Virus record (IMG/VR): IMGVR_UViG_3300025543_000277
Location: 1 to 20,668 of that record
Source: a virus
Direction: 5' to 3' (one strand)
DNA length: 20,668 nt
A program made the translations under genes and the position numbers. Shown one piece after another: positions 6,432-14,604 of the stretch (position 1 is its first letter; every line of letters begins with the position of its first letter). Under the pieces are notes generated by a model, which was not told the DNA's origin, did no database searches, and saw nothing but the letters and a program-made list of their open reading frames with translations.

Positions 6432-8014
6432 ATAACATGAAATGGAAAAACCCAGGGATCACCTTTATCTCCGGTGGTGGTGGTTCTGGTGGTAGTACTG
6501 GTTGGCCTAGTGGTGGTTGGCCTAGTGGTGGTTCTGGTGGTTCTACTACAACGACCACACCTACAGAGACGCCTGTCTTTACCTCCAACATGGAACAGTT
6601 AGCTGGTCAAACATTCCCTACTCAAGAAGCACTAGATGCTGCTGAGGGCGCTATCAATACACAGACCACTATCACAGCTAACCAAACACAGTCTGATGCT
6701 ATTGCTGCCGATCCTAACGCTGCTCTTACTCAGGGTCAAGCTAACATTGCTAACTGGGAATCACAGATCGCTAACCTTACTACACAGGTTGGAGAAGACC
6801 CAGGTCTACAGGCTGAGATTGATCGACTAGCTGGTCTTATCCAAGGTGAACAGACTAAGGTTACACAAGCACAGAGGCTCTCCAGTGTAGCTACAGGTAG
6901 CGCACAGAGGGACATGGCTGCTAATGCTATCTCTAACCCTAGCGCCCTCATCGAACAAGCACAGGTGGAGACAACGCAGGTAACCCCTGATCAACTGATT
7001 GCTGCTGGTACAGGTGATGCCGGTGCTGCTGCTCAGGCTGGTGTGTCCACTGTCCAAGATACAGCTACTGCACAGACCCCTGCTAGACAGGAAGCTACAA
7101 CCTACGATGCAGCTACTATCAACGATCAGGTACAGAACGTAACAGACGACCTTCAGGCTGCTACTGCACAAGCCTCAGATAAGGCCACAGTACGTGGTCA
7201 GTTGGCTATGCTGATGGAAGACTTCGAGGGTGGTGAGACTCCTCCTTGGGCCTCAGGACCTATGCGTCAGGCTATGCAGATGATGCAGTCCCGTGGTATG
7301 GGTGCCTCCAGTATTGCTGGTGCTGCTGTCGTACAGGCTGCTATGGAGAGTGCTATCAGCATTGCTTCACAGGATGCTAACATTAACGCACAGTTCGAGA
7401 TGAAGAACCTCGACAATGCACAACAGACTACAATCTTTAAGACACAGCAACGACTAGCTGGTTTGTTCTCTGATCAAGCTGCAGTCAATGCTTCTGCTCA
7501 GTTTAACGCTACTAGTGAGAACCAAACTAACCAGTTCTTCTCCAACCTAGAGCAACAGTCCTCACAGTTTAATGCTAACCAGATAAACGCTATTCGTCAG
7601 TTCAACTCTGGACAGACAAACGCTGTATCACAGTTCAACACACAGATGCGTAACCAGAGGGATCAGTTCAACGCACAGAACTCTCTTGTCATCTCTCAGG
7701 CTAATGCTCAGTGGCGTCAGTCTATTGCTACAACAGCTACAGCTACACAGAACATGGCTAACATGGAGTACACTAAGAATGCTAACGCAATCACAGGTGC
7801 TGCTCTAGACCAGTTGTGGCAGCGTGAGCGTGACCTTATGGATTATGCATTTACTTCTTCAGAGAGTTCACTAGACAGAGCCAACGCACTGGTTGTACAA
7901 CGTCTAGCTATCTCGGCTAGTGCTGAGGCAGCAAAGATTATACAGAAAGCTAATGAAGACGCTACTAAGGGTGCCTTCTGGGGTGAAGTCTTCACAAGTA
8001 TTGCAGGGATTTAA
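6425..8014 (+). CDS. DNA-ejection / internal virion protein with Gly-rich head and hendecad repeats (gp14-like position)
   Basis: A 529-residue protein in the place of T7 gp14. The N-terminus (MLNNMKWKNPGITFISG) leads into a Gly/Ser/Trp/Pro linker (residues about 16-46) containing GWPSG twice, followed by a long region rich in Ala, Gln and Thr. A central section has many Met residues (about 270-310), typical of membrane-active ejection proteins. Residues 359-435 form seven exact 11-residue repeats beginning with Q-[FA]-[NF]. This predicts a right-handed coiled coil. The C-terminus (AKIIQKANEDATKGAFWGEVF) is an amphipathic helix. The start at 6425 overlaps the acyltransferase stop; an in-frame ATG at 6437 is possible but has no better ribosome site. 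A role in the channel through the cell envelope is inferred from position and composition. Confidence 0.65.
   Translation: MLNNMKWKNPGITFISGGGGSGGSTGWPSGGWPSGGSGGSTTTTTPTETPVFTSNMEQLAGQTFPTQEALDAAEGAINTQTTITANQTQSDAIAADPNAALTQGQANIANWESQIANLTTQVGEDPGLQAEIDRLAGLIQGEQTKVTQAQRLSSVATGSAQRDMAANAISNPSALIEQAQVETTQVTPDQLIAAGTGDAGAAAQAGVSTVQDTATAQTPARQEATTYDAATINDQVQNVTDDLQAATAQASDKATVRGQLAMLMEDFEGGETPPWASGPMRQAMQMMQSRGMGASSIAGAAVVQAAMESAISIASQDANINAQFEMKNLDNAQQTTIFKTQQRLAGLFSDQAAVNASAQFNATSENQTNQFFSNLEQQSSQFNANQINAIRQFNSGQTNAVSQFNTQMRNQRDQFNAQNSLVISQANAQWRQSIATTATATQNMANMEYTKNANAITGAALDQLWQRERDLMDYAFTSSESSLDRANALVVQRLAISASAEAAKIIQKANEDATKGAFWGEVFTSIAGI
6500..6529 (+). repeat. 15-base tandem repeat encoding GWPSG
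   Basis: The unit ggttggcctagtggt occurs twice in direct tandem, encoding GWPSG twice within the Gly-rich linker of the ejection protein. The surrounding ggtggt and ggttct units are degenerate extensions. Slippage of such a tract could change linker length. Confidence 0.75.
7499..7729 (+). repeat. Seven consecutive 11-residue (33-base) hendecad repeats
   Basis: The units are QFNATSENQTN, QFFSNLEQQSS, QFNANQINAIR, QFNSGQTNAVS, QFNTQMRNQRD, QFNAQNSLVIS and QANAQWRQSIA, each exactly 11 residues. The regular Q-F-N at the start of each unit gives a hendecad phase. The preceding residues can be read in the same period with one three-residue shift. DNA identity between units is low, so the repeat is maintained at protein level. 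Confidence 0.85.
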
Positions 8015-8017
8015 GAT

Positions 8018-8773
8018 ATGATTGAAGACAGCATCATCCAATTCAGAGCTAAGCGTAAGCGAGAGCAGGACCGCCTAGGTACTAGGGCTAAGACACAGCA
8101 ACGTCTAGGTCTAGCCCAGCGAGAAGCACAGAACACCCAAGGTGACATCCGTGCCGCACAGCGAAACATTGACGAAGCGACAGCACCAGAGTATGATCCA
8201 GCTACAAAGGTTAATGCCTGGGCTGATGAACTTCAGGCTCTCCGTCAGGAACGGTCTGCCCGTGCAGACAAAGAGGTTTCAACTACAACAGCTATGGACG
8301 AGAACCCATTAGCTTCTCCTCGGCCACAGACATTCACGGACACTGTAAATGGCGAGACAGGTGCACGTCTTGTAGAGGACCTACAGGCAGAGCTAGGGCT
8401 TACTAAAGAACAGGCTGCTGGTCTTGTAGGTAACCTTCATGTAGAGACTGGTGGCTTCGAGTTTATGCAGGAGATTGATCCTATTGTTCCTGGTTCAAGA
8501 GGTGGTCTTGGGTTTGCCCAGTGGACTGGCCCTCGTCGTGTAGCTTTCGAGAACTGGGCTGAAGAGAACGGTATGGATACAAGAAGCTATGAGGCCAACA
8601 AAGGGTTTCTTCTCTACGAGATTAACGAGACCAATGAAGGAAGATTCATGGACGACCTAAGGGCAGCACAGTCAGCAGAAGACGCTGCTATGGTTGTATC
8701 AAGTAAGTTCCTTCGTCCAGGAATCCCACACAATGAACGTAGAGTTGCAGTAGCTCAACAGTATTCGAGGTAA
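8018..8773 (+). CDS. Virion-associated tail lysozyme (phage tail lysozyme family)
   Basis: A 251-residue protein with two parts. Residues 1-85 are strongly charged and helical (many Arg, Gln, Glu), likely for docking to other virion proteins. Residues about 112-251 match the phage tail lysozyme family (Phage_lysozyme2 type): LGLTKEQAAGLVGNLHVETG, then GGLGFAQWTGPRRVAFENWA, then FLLYEINET. Glu143 in HVETGGF is the candidate catalytic acid and GFAQW (165-169) lines the substrate cleft. The expected job is local cutting of peptidoglycan while DNA is injected. In T7 the muralytic activity is a domain of the large protein gp16; here it is a separate gene among the ejection genes. The start ATG follows the previous stop by three bases, with a weak AGGGA site. 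Confidence 0.8.
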   Translation: MIEDSIIQFRAKRKREQDRLGTRAKTQQRLGLAQREAQNTQGDIRAAQRNIDEATAPEYDPATKVNAWADELQALRQERSARADKEVSTTTAMDENPLASPRPQTFTDTVNGETGARLVEDLQAELGLTKEQAAGLVGNLHVETGGFEFMQEIDPIVPGSRGGLGFAQWTGPRRVAFENWAEENGMDTRSYEANKGFLLYEINETNEGRFMDDLRAAQSAEDAAMVVSSKFLRPGIPHNERRVAVAQQYSR

Positions 8774-8776
8774 GTG

Positions 8777-9280
8777 ATGGCTATCGACGCACCAATCCCA
8801 GGGCAATCCCTGACAAATGAACCACGTAACCACCCTTGGGAGAGACCTCCTGAGACTGTTGATCCTGATGAAGCTATTGCTCACCACCTCACACGTATGT
8901 CTGACCCTAAGGTCTTGAATAGTGTCCTTGATGCTATCTCAGAGGGTTTCCCTGTGTCTTTCATTACTGAGATGATGTTGACTGGTGCCGTAGCTAAAGG
9001 TATCCATAGTATCGACGTCTCTATGATGGTTGCTCCTGTGATCCAAGACTACATCGTAGAAGTTCTTGAAGAAGAAGGTGTAGACTTTAAGGAGTTCTTC
9101 TCCGATGACGGTGACGAGGACATTCAGAAAACTATGGCTATCTCTCAAGCTATCTCTGGTGCTAAAGAATCTATGGGTATGCCTATGGAAGAAGAGCCAG
9201 AAGAAGATGAGATGATGGAAGAAGAAGAGATGCCAGAGGAGACACCTAAGCGTGGTCTCATGGCTAGAGAGGGTATGTAA
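8777..9280 (+). CDS. Acidic virion-region protein with PGQSL..PR..PWE motif
   Basis: A 167-residue protein. I choose the ATG at 8777 rather than the GTG at 8774, because GAGG (8767-8770) is then at a normal distance of six bases. The N-terminal IDAPIPGQSLTNEPRNHPWE is followed by a helical section (about residues 30-115). I remember this kind of N-terminal motif from conserved uncharacterised proteins of marine cyanophages and podophages, but cannot confirm it here. The C-terminal 40 residues are extremely acidic and rich in Met, ending with the basic KRGLMAREGM. It sits between the lysozyme and a coiled-coil virion gene, and its TAA overlaps the next ATG by one base. A structural or assembly (scaffold-like) role is possible; function is unknown. 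Confidence 0.65.
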   Translation: MAIDAPIPGQSLTNEPRNHPWERPPETVDPDEAIAHHLTRMSDPKVLNSVLDAISEGFPVSFITEMMLTGAVAKGIHSIDVSMMVAPVIQDYIVEVLEEEGVDFKEFFSDDGDEDIQKTMAISQAISGAKESMGMPMEEEPEEDEMMEEEEMPEETPKRGLMAREGM

Positions 9281-10608
9281 TGAGCTTTGCCAGTGGATTC
9301 TACGGACGTGTTGCAGACAACATGCGAGACAAGAAACAGTTTATCCGCCAGCGGGTAGAAGAAGACCGTCTATACCTCCGTCAACAGGGGCTTCAACGTC
9401 AAGCTGCTGTTACTGAGCAGAGAACTAGGTACCAGCAGGCTACCGAGCAGTTGATGCGTATCCAAGGTGTCGATAAGGACCGTGTACTAGCTGCGCTAGA
9501 AGCAGACCCTGATGGTATTCTTGATCTAGCTGGTCGTGACTTTACTAACGGTTCCCAGATCAACACAGTCCTGGAAATCTACGGTGACACAGAAGCTTCA
9601 GGAAGTCTCACAGATATTCTTGGTAAGGTTATGCCTACCTTCTCTGCACTTCCTGCTGATGCTGATCCCACGACTGTACGTCGTGCAGGTCTTGCCGGAT
9701 GGCTTGGTCTTGATACAGAGACAGAGCTTAATGAACAGGTGTACGGTGCACAGATTGTTGGCGGTATGACTGGTGATCAAATCCTTGCAAGCATGAATAT
9801 CCCTGTCACTGCACAGGGTACTGGTTCTCGTGGTATGAACTACGAGGGTGTAGAAGATACAGACTTGACTTCAGCACAACGCCAAGCACACTTCAATGAT
9901 ATGGTCCCAGAGTACGACGCTATGCTTGAGGCGGAGATAACTAGAGTCCAACAGTCTGACCTAGAGCCAGATGAGAAGATGAAGCAGGTTAAAGAGCTTC
10001 GTGATCTTAGTACAGGTCCTGTTGACACACGTCTACAGAAACTGTTGGAGAAGTTTGGTCCAACAGATAACTCTAAAGCATTCTTTGAGAGGTTTGGAGA
10101 GAATCTCTTTAGCCCAGGTATGGCTCGGTTCTTCTCCACCACACAAGAAGATAATACTCAGGACCCTAATGTTATTACTACGACTGAACTACCAGAGGCT
10201 GGCACAGCAGAGCTACCTAAGCTTGAAGCTGACAGTGATGAAGCTGCGGTTAGAAAGGCTAACGCTTTCTGGGCAGACCCTATCAACGATGGTGTTGACG
10301 AGATAGTTACAGTCATTGATGGGGAAGAAATTCCTATGAGCAGACCTTTCGGGGCTGCTTCATACGAGACGACGGCAACCAGAGCTAACACGGATTCAGG
10401 ATCAGTGGTCTACGAGGAGTACACTGTACGGGCTTCACCTATTAAGGATGCTGAAGCTATTATTCAGAACCAGTCAATGAGTAATGCTGAGAAAGCTCAG
10501 CAGCTTGCCTTGATCCAAAAGTATCTGATGACCACAGAACAAACACCTGATGTTGTAAGTGACTTAGAGTTTATTACACCGTACCTTGAGAACTTCCTTG
10601 AAGGATAA
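9280..10608 (+). CDS. Internal virion protein, coiled-coil N-terminus (gp15-like position)
   Basis: A 442-residue protein in the T7 gp15 position, directly before the giant ejection protein. Residues about 5-75 are a highly charged coiled-coil-like helix (RVADNMRDKKQFIRQRVEED, then repeated RQQGLQRQ-type segments). The middle is helical with Asp-Pro-Asp-Gly turns (ALEADPDGILDLAG). Residues about 285-385 look less ordered and acidic, and the last 50 (SNAEKAQQLALIQKYLMTTE) are helical again. The ATG overlaps the previous stop (TAATG), with GAGAGGG as ribosome site; the next gene begins three bases after the stop. Membership of the ejectosome is inferred from order and composition. No enzymatic motif is visible. 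Confidence 0.6.
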   Translation: MSFASGFYGRVADNMRDKKQFIRQRVEEDRLYLRQQGLQRQAAVTEQRTRYQQATEQLMRIQGVDKDRVLAALEADPDGILDLAGRDFTNGSQINTVLEIYGDTEASGSLTDILGKVMPTFSALPADADPTTVRRAGLAGWLGLDTETELNEQVYGAQIVGGMTGDQILASMNIPVTAQGTGSRGMNYEGVEDTDLTSAQRQAHFNDMVPEYDAMLEAEITRVQQSDLEPDEKMKQVKELRDLSTGPVDTRLQKLLEKFGPTDNSKAFFERFGENLFSPGMARFFSTTQEDNTQDPNVITTTELPEAGTAELPKLEADSDEAAVRKANAFWADPINDGVDEIVTVIDGEEIPMSRPFGAASYETTATRANTDSGSVVYEEYTVRASPIKDAEAIIQNQSMSNAEKAQQLALIQKYLMTTEQTPDVVSDLEFITPYLENFLEG

Positions 10609-10611
10609 TCA

Positions 10612-13600
10612 ATGTTAACCTCAGCAGAACAGATCGCTCAGTATCGGGCACAACAAACCTCAGGAAGTCCTTCAACACAGATAGGTTTACAAAGAGACCC
10701 ACCTAAGGGTGTCTCTGACCTCCTAGATGATGAACCTTTCTCTGTCATTGCTAAGTACATGGAAGACCGCGCTGGTATGACTGAGCGCGACTACTCCCGT
10801 GAGGAAATCAGGGATGCTTATGTCAACTCTATGCGTGGTTTCAATGCAGGTAACTCTGTTGATGTCGTTCAAGAGATGTCGTACCTGTACCGTGGTGATG
10901 GTGAAGAACTAACACAACGTAGGAACACCGCTGCTGGTGCCTATGACCTATGGGATTCCCTTGATGGCGCGTTCACAGACTCCACCTTCGGTGAGAAGGT
11001 TGATGCTGTTGGTGACTATGCCCGTGCTATTATCCTCGACCCAGTAAACATTGTATCACTTGGTATTGGTAAAGCCGGTGCTGCCGCAGCTACCCGTGGT
11101 TCTACTCAAGCTCTTAAAGTACTGGCACAACAGGCTGGCAAGACAGCAGGACAAGAAGCTGCTAAACGTGGTGCTAACAAAGCTGCTGTCGCTTTAGCTG
11201 AGAAGGCTGCTTCACAGAGAGCGCTTCAACTGTCTATGCAGGCACCTGCTGGTCGAGAGATTGCTCGTCGTGGTGGTATCGCTGATATACTTAGTACTGG
11301 TGCTGCTGATGTAGCCACAGGTGTAGGTGTTGACGCTGGTATGCAGAAGGTAGACCGTATGACAGGACGTGCTGAGGAGTACAGTGCTGCTCAGGGTGCT
11401 TTGTCTGGTGTCGGTGGTATCCTTGGTGCTGGTGCTGCTGGAGCTATGCTTGCACGTAAGGGTAGTAACCAACTCGCTAACACAACCACAGAGTGGGTTC
11501 GTAGTAACGAGATGGCTGATGCTGCCGCTAAGCGGTTTGTAGATGAAGAGGGTAAGGTGAAGGCTAAGGCTGTTGCTGATGCACTCGACATTAAGAAAGC
11601 TAAGGCAGCACTGAAGGAGTTCCTTACACCGTTCCAAGAGTATGTAGAGCAAGGTCGTTTCCTTCGGGAGTCACAGGACCCTGCATCTGAACTATATGAA
11701 CAGGCTACGACTGAAGCATTCTTACAGTTCACCCGTCAAGCCCTTACTGAGGGTGGTATACCTATCGACCGTCTTGCTGCTGCTCAAGGACAAAGACGTA
11801 GTGGTTGGTTGATTGATGTTCTTGAAGACGAGAGTTTTCCTGACGAGATTAAAGACAGTTTACAGGATGCGCTGGACTTCTATATTGATCGTATACCTGG
11901 GGGTAAGCAAGTAAAGCTTGGTAGTTGGTTACGTGAGAACGCACTGAGTGCTAGTGATGCTGGTCGTACACTTAGAGCACAACGTATGGCCTACGATATG
12001 GTCAAGGTTATGAAGGAAGACCCTAAAGGTTTGACAGGGGACAAAGCCCTGATGCAAGCTCTTGCAGATGCACCTTCTGATGCAGCTAAGGAAGCGGTCA
12101 AAGAGAGTAAGATCGCCGCCTTCCAACACACCTACATTCGTATGCTTGTTACTAACCCTGCTACTACAGCACTAAACGTAATGGGTTGGGGTCAAGCCTC
12201 AGCACTACAAAGCTCTGCGGATATACTCCGTGGTACTCTCTACGGTGGTGCTGCTGTACTCAATGGATTGGTTGGTCGTAAGGACAGCTACACTAAGTTT
12301 GCTAAGAAGGCTACCCTTATGGCTGGTCTTCAGAGACAGAAGTTCCGCAACCTTGCTGACCCATTCGGTACTCAAGAAGAAGTACTAGACTACCTGACGT
12401 ACAGACCAGAGGCACAAGATGCACTGTTTCGGTACCTTGCTGGTGGTGTAGAGTCCGAAGATGTTATGAAGGAACTTAACCTGCTACCTGGTGAGAAGAT
12501 TACTAAGTCTGGTCTTAAGAAAGCCTTTGATGGTCTTCAGGTTGCCTACGGTGTGTCTGCTCAGGACATGTTGACTAAGACACAAGAGTTTGCATACTCA
12601 CTAGACAAGAACATCCGCCTTAAGTACGGTATGTCTTGGGCTGACTTCATGCGTCAAGACGACATTGCTGATATCCTTATGGACCCTAAGCGTTCTAAGT
12701 ACACAGACTACCTAGAGGTAGAAGGTGGAGCTGTAGAGGCTGCTCTTGGTAACGTCTATGCACGTAAGTACGGCCCTAAGCCTGGCGACCCTAAGAGTAT
12801 GCTTAAGTTTGTTGCGGGTACTATCGAGGATGCCCGTAACGTGCCTATCCTTGGTGCTCTTGTACCTTTCGGACAGTTCTTCAACAACACTGTTGCCTTC
12901 ATGTACGACTACTCAGGTGCTAACCTCGTCCTTAGTCCTTTCTTCAAAGGGTACAAGAACGTGGAAGACCCTATGGAGTTGTTTACTAAGGCTGCTGTTG
13001 GTTGGTCTGCCTTTGCTTGGGCTACATCCGAAGAGGAACAGAACCTTGAGGATGGCCTAGCTTGGCACGAGTCTCGTGGTCCTGATGGTCAGGTAGTGAC
13101 ACGTATGTACGACTACCCTCTGTCATTCTGGAAGATGGTTGGTCGTATCGGTGCCCACATCAAACGGGATGGTGCTGTGCCTGTAGGTCTGTTCGAAGAC
13201 TTCATGCAGAAGTTTGCAGGTCAAGACGTGTTCCAGAACCTAGGTGAAGCTGCTGGTGCTGTGCAAATAGCTGTGCAGGACATGGCCTCAGGGGAGCCTG
13301 GTGCTACTCTGGAAGCTGTAGCTAATGCTCTCGGTGCTGCTTCAAGTATGTATGCCTCAGGTATGACACGCTTTGTAGACCCAGTTAACACAGCTCTAGC
13401 CTTTGCTGAGGGTGAGAACTACATCGAACCTACACGTAACATCGGTAACAAGCAACTCAACAACGCTCTACGTTACACTGACCAAATCTTTGATAGCCTT
13501 ATCGGTCTGGAGAATATACCTGGCACTGAAGGCTACCGTGTGGAAAAGGAAAGTGCTACGACAGACAGAGACGTGGGTGCTGGTATGGAGCGTGTGTTTG

Positions 13601-14103
13601 GTGTACGTTCAGTATCCCCTGCAAGTAACATCCAAAGGTTGTTTAACGATGTTGGTCGTCCTCAATGGCAGACTGAAATGAGAGTAGGTAACCCAGAAGC
13701 ACAGAACATTGTCAACGAGTACGTCTTCCCATACCTTGAGATGATGGCTACAGCTTTGTTTGAAGCTGGTACATGGGAGACACTAGACCTCAAGACCAAG
13801 CAGAGAACACTAGATAAGTTGCTAGGTAGTGATGGGGCTAGGGGTGCTGTGAGAGACATGCTCAAAGCACAGGCTCCAGGGTCTGACCTTAAGAAGGCTG
13901 ACCTTATCTGGCAAGTAACTGGTCTACGGTCCAGAGGTAAGGACAACTACATGAGAACACTTGCTGACTTCAACATAAACGAAGAAGACTTAGCAGACAT
14001 GGACGAGGGACAACTTGAAGTACTCATCTGGTTTATTAAAGAGAACGCAGATGCAGGTGGTGACTACGTAGGTAGTATCCTTGACGATGCTCTAGGTCGA
14101 TAA
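10612..14103 (+). CDS. Giant DNA-ejection / internal core protein (gp16-like position)
   Basis: At 1163 residues this is the largest gene in the window and lies at the end of the late operon, where T7-like phages carry gp16, the protein injected into the cell to pull in DNA. Residues 154-200 are Ala/Lys rich. Residues about 222-282 are Gly/Ala rich with a nearly uncharged stretch (LSGVGGILGAGAAGAML) that could insert in a membrane. Later parts are long helices with scattered aromatic segments such as PILGALVPFGQFFNNTVAFM (about 745-765). No transglycosylase motif like that of T7 gp16 is seen, which fits with the separate lysozyme gene upstream. The start ATG has AAGGA six bases upstream. The TAA lies inside a leftward terminator. 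Confidence 0.65.
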   Translation: MLTSAEQIAQYRAQQTSGSPSTQIGLQRDPPKGVSDLLDDEPFSVIAKYMEDRAGMTERDYSREEIRDAYVNSMRGFNAGNSVDVVQEMSYLYRGDGEELTQRRNTAAGAYDLWDSLDGAFTDSTFGEKVDAVGDYARAIILDPVNIVSLGIGKAGAAAATRGSTQALKVLAQQAGKTAGQEAAKRGANKAAVALAEKAASQRALQLSMQAPAGREIARRGGIADILSTGAADVATGVGVDAGMQKVDRMTGRAEEYSAAQGALSGVGGILGAGAAGAMLARKGSNQLANTTTEWVRSNEMADAAAKRFVDEEGKVKAKAVADALDIKKAKAALKEFLTPFQEYVEQGRFLRESQDPASELYEQATTEAFLQFTRQALTEGGIPIDRLAAAQGQRRSGWLIDVLEDESFPDEIKDSLQDALDFYIDRIPGGKQVKLGSWLRENALSASDAGRTLRAQRMAYDMVKVMKEDPKGLTGDKALMQALADAPSDAAKEAVKESKIAAFQHTYIRMLVTNPATTALNVMGWGQASALQSSADILRGTLYGGAAVLNGLVGRKDSYTKFAKKATLMAGLQRQKFRNLADPFGTQEEVLDYLTYRPEAQDALFRYLAGGVESEDVMKELNLLPGEKITKSGLKKAFDGLQVAYGVSAQDMLTKTQEFAYSLDKNIRLKYGMSWADFMRQDDIADILMDPKRSKYTDYLEVEGGAVEAALGNVYARKYGPKPGDPKSMLKFVAGTIEDARNVPILGALVPFGQFFNNTVAFMYDYSGANLVLSPFFKGYKNVEDPMELFTKAAVGWSAFAWATSEEEQNLEDGLAWHESRGPDGQVVTRMYDYPLSFWKMVGRIGAHIKRDGAVPVGLFEDFMQKFAGQDVFQNLGEAAGAVQIAVQDMASGEPGATLEAVANALGAASSMYASGMTRFVDPVNTALAFAEGENYIEPTRNIGNKQLNNALRYTDQIFDSLIGLENIPGTEGYRVEKESATTDRDVGAGMERVFGVRSVSPASNIQRLFNDVGRPQWQTEMRVGNPEAQNIVNEYVFPYLEMMATALFEAGTWETLDLKTKQRTLDKLLGSDGARGAVRDMLKAQAPGSDLKKADLIWQVTGLRSRGKDNYMRTLADFNINEEDLADMDEGQLEVLIWFIKENADAGGDYVGSILDDALGR

Positions 14104-14136
14104 GAAAAGAGGGGAGAACCTTTCGGAACTCCCCTC
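14102..14136 (-). terminator. Intrinsic terminator of the leftward operon
   Basis: Read on the minus strand, GAGGGGAG and CTCCCCTC form an 8 bp GC-rich stem. A TT/TT mismatch and two more GC pairs follow, closed by a GAAA loop. TTTTCTT comes immediately after the stem. It lies 4 bases past the last minus-strand gene and overlaps the stop codon of the convergent ejection-protein gene. On the plus strand no T-run follows the hairpin directly. Confidence 0.85.
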
Positions 14137-14139
14137 GTA

Positions 14140-14367
14140 TTACTCATCTGTTTTTAACATGAGGTCAGCCCATAGGTTGGCCTCTTTTTTTATGTCCAGC
14201 ATTTGGTGTGGACTGATACTCCCTGGAGTTCTTGCTAACAGCCCACCCAGGGCGACACCACAATAGTAGTCATGGGCTGTCATATTAACTCGTGGCCTAC
14301 CCTTTGGCGGTGCCTGTGGTTTGGGGTCAGGGACCTTAGGGGTGAGTTGTTGCTTCTTCCTTGGCAT
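14140..14367 (-). CDS. Small basic/proline-rich protein, unknown function
   Basis: A 75-residue protein, the last gene of the leftward half. Residues 1-30 are basic and proline rich (MPRKKQQLTPKVPDPKPQAP, then GRPRVN), resembling a disordered, nucleic-acid-binding tail. Residues 31-75 form a short helical domain (MTAHDYYCGVALGGLLART, LDIKKEANLWADLMLK). Its ATG shares one base with the stop of the upstream gene, so it is probably translated by coupling. The rightward late terminator is embedded in its 3' third. I do not recognise a family. Confidence 0.6.
   Translation of the reverse strand: MPRKKQQLTPKVPDPKPQAPPKGRPRVNMTAHDYYCGVALGGLLARTPGSISPHQMLDIKKEANLWADLMLKTDE
14161..14191 (+). terminator. 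Intrinsic terminator of the rightward late operon, inside a minus-strand gene
   Basis: gaggtcagcc (14161-14170) and ggttggcctc (14175-14184) pair over all 10 positions, two of them G-T wobbles, around a 4-base cata loop. Seven T residues follow (14185-14191). This is a textbook rightward terminator 58 bases after the last late gene. On the other strand it codes for the DIKKEANLWADL segment of the 75-residue protein. Confidence 0.85.
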
Positions 14368-14552
14368 TAGTTCACCAGGTTTAGTGAGGGCTGTCGGCTA
14401 TTACTACCTGCCTCAGCCATCTCTTTGGTGAGCAGTCCCTCCAGCTCCACAAGGGTGCTTACAAGGTTGGTGTTGTCTAGTCCAGGTAGTCCAGAGCTAA
14501 CCAAGGTTTCAAAGATTTGGTATCGTACATTCATTTGTTGTTCAGGTGTCAT
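14367..14552 (-). CDS. Small protein, unknown function
   Basis: A 61-residue protein (MTPEQQMNVRYQIFETLVSS, later VSTLVELEGLLTKEMAEAG), mostly helical, with no recognised domain. It is the first gene after a strong promoter (-10 at 14576-14581). The short leader carries AAGGAG seven bases before the ATG, so strong expression is expected. It overlaps the downstream gene by one base (TAATG). Confidence 0.6.
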   Translation of the reverse strand: MTPEQQMNVRYQIFETLVSSGLPGLDNTNLVSTLVELEGLLTKEMAEAGSNSRQPSLNLVN

Positions 14553-14575
14553 TCAGTTCTCCTTCTAATACGTTA

Positions 14576-14604
14576 ATAGTAAAGCAATCTAAGGTTGTTG
14601 TCAA
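14576..14604 (-). promoter_or_regulatory. Sigma70-type promoter P1
   Basis: On the minus strand: TTGACA at 14604-14599, a 17-base spacer, then TACTAT at 14581-14576. The -35 is a perfect match and the -10 differs from TATAAT at one or two positions. The TGA of the -35 is also the stop codon of the 62-residue gene. The leader to the next ATG is only about 17-20 bases and holds the ribosome site. Confidence 0.85.

Noticed and set aside
7499-7729. Regular repeats considered as a CRISPR-like or tandem DNA array
   Set aside because: The period is exactly 33 bases and codes for 11-residue units; DNA identity between units is low and there are no spacers.
6012-8014. An RTX toxin as the partner of the HlyC-like protein
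   Set aside because: No GGxGxDxUx nonapeptide repeats occur in any protein in the window; the Gly-rich linker of the ejection protein lacks the Asp pattern.
8774-8776. GTG as the start of the acidic protein gene
   Set aside because: It would be only three bases from GAGG; the next codon, ATG at 8777, is at the normal distance.
11212-11732. Two long minus-strand frames (146 and 113 codons) inside the giant ejection gene
   Set aside because: Both are Ser/Thr/Cys/Leu- or Ala-rich shadows of the Ala/Gly/Lys-rich coding strand, without ribosome sites, and they overlap each other.
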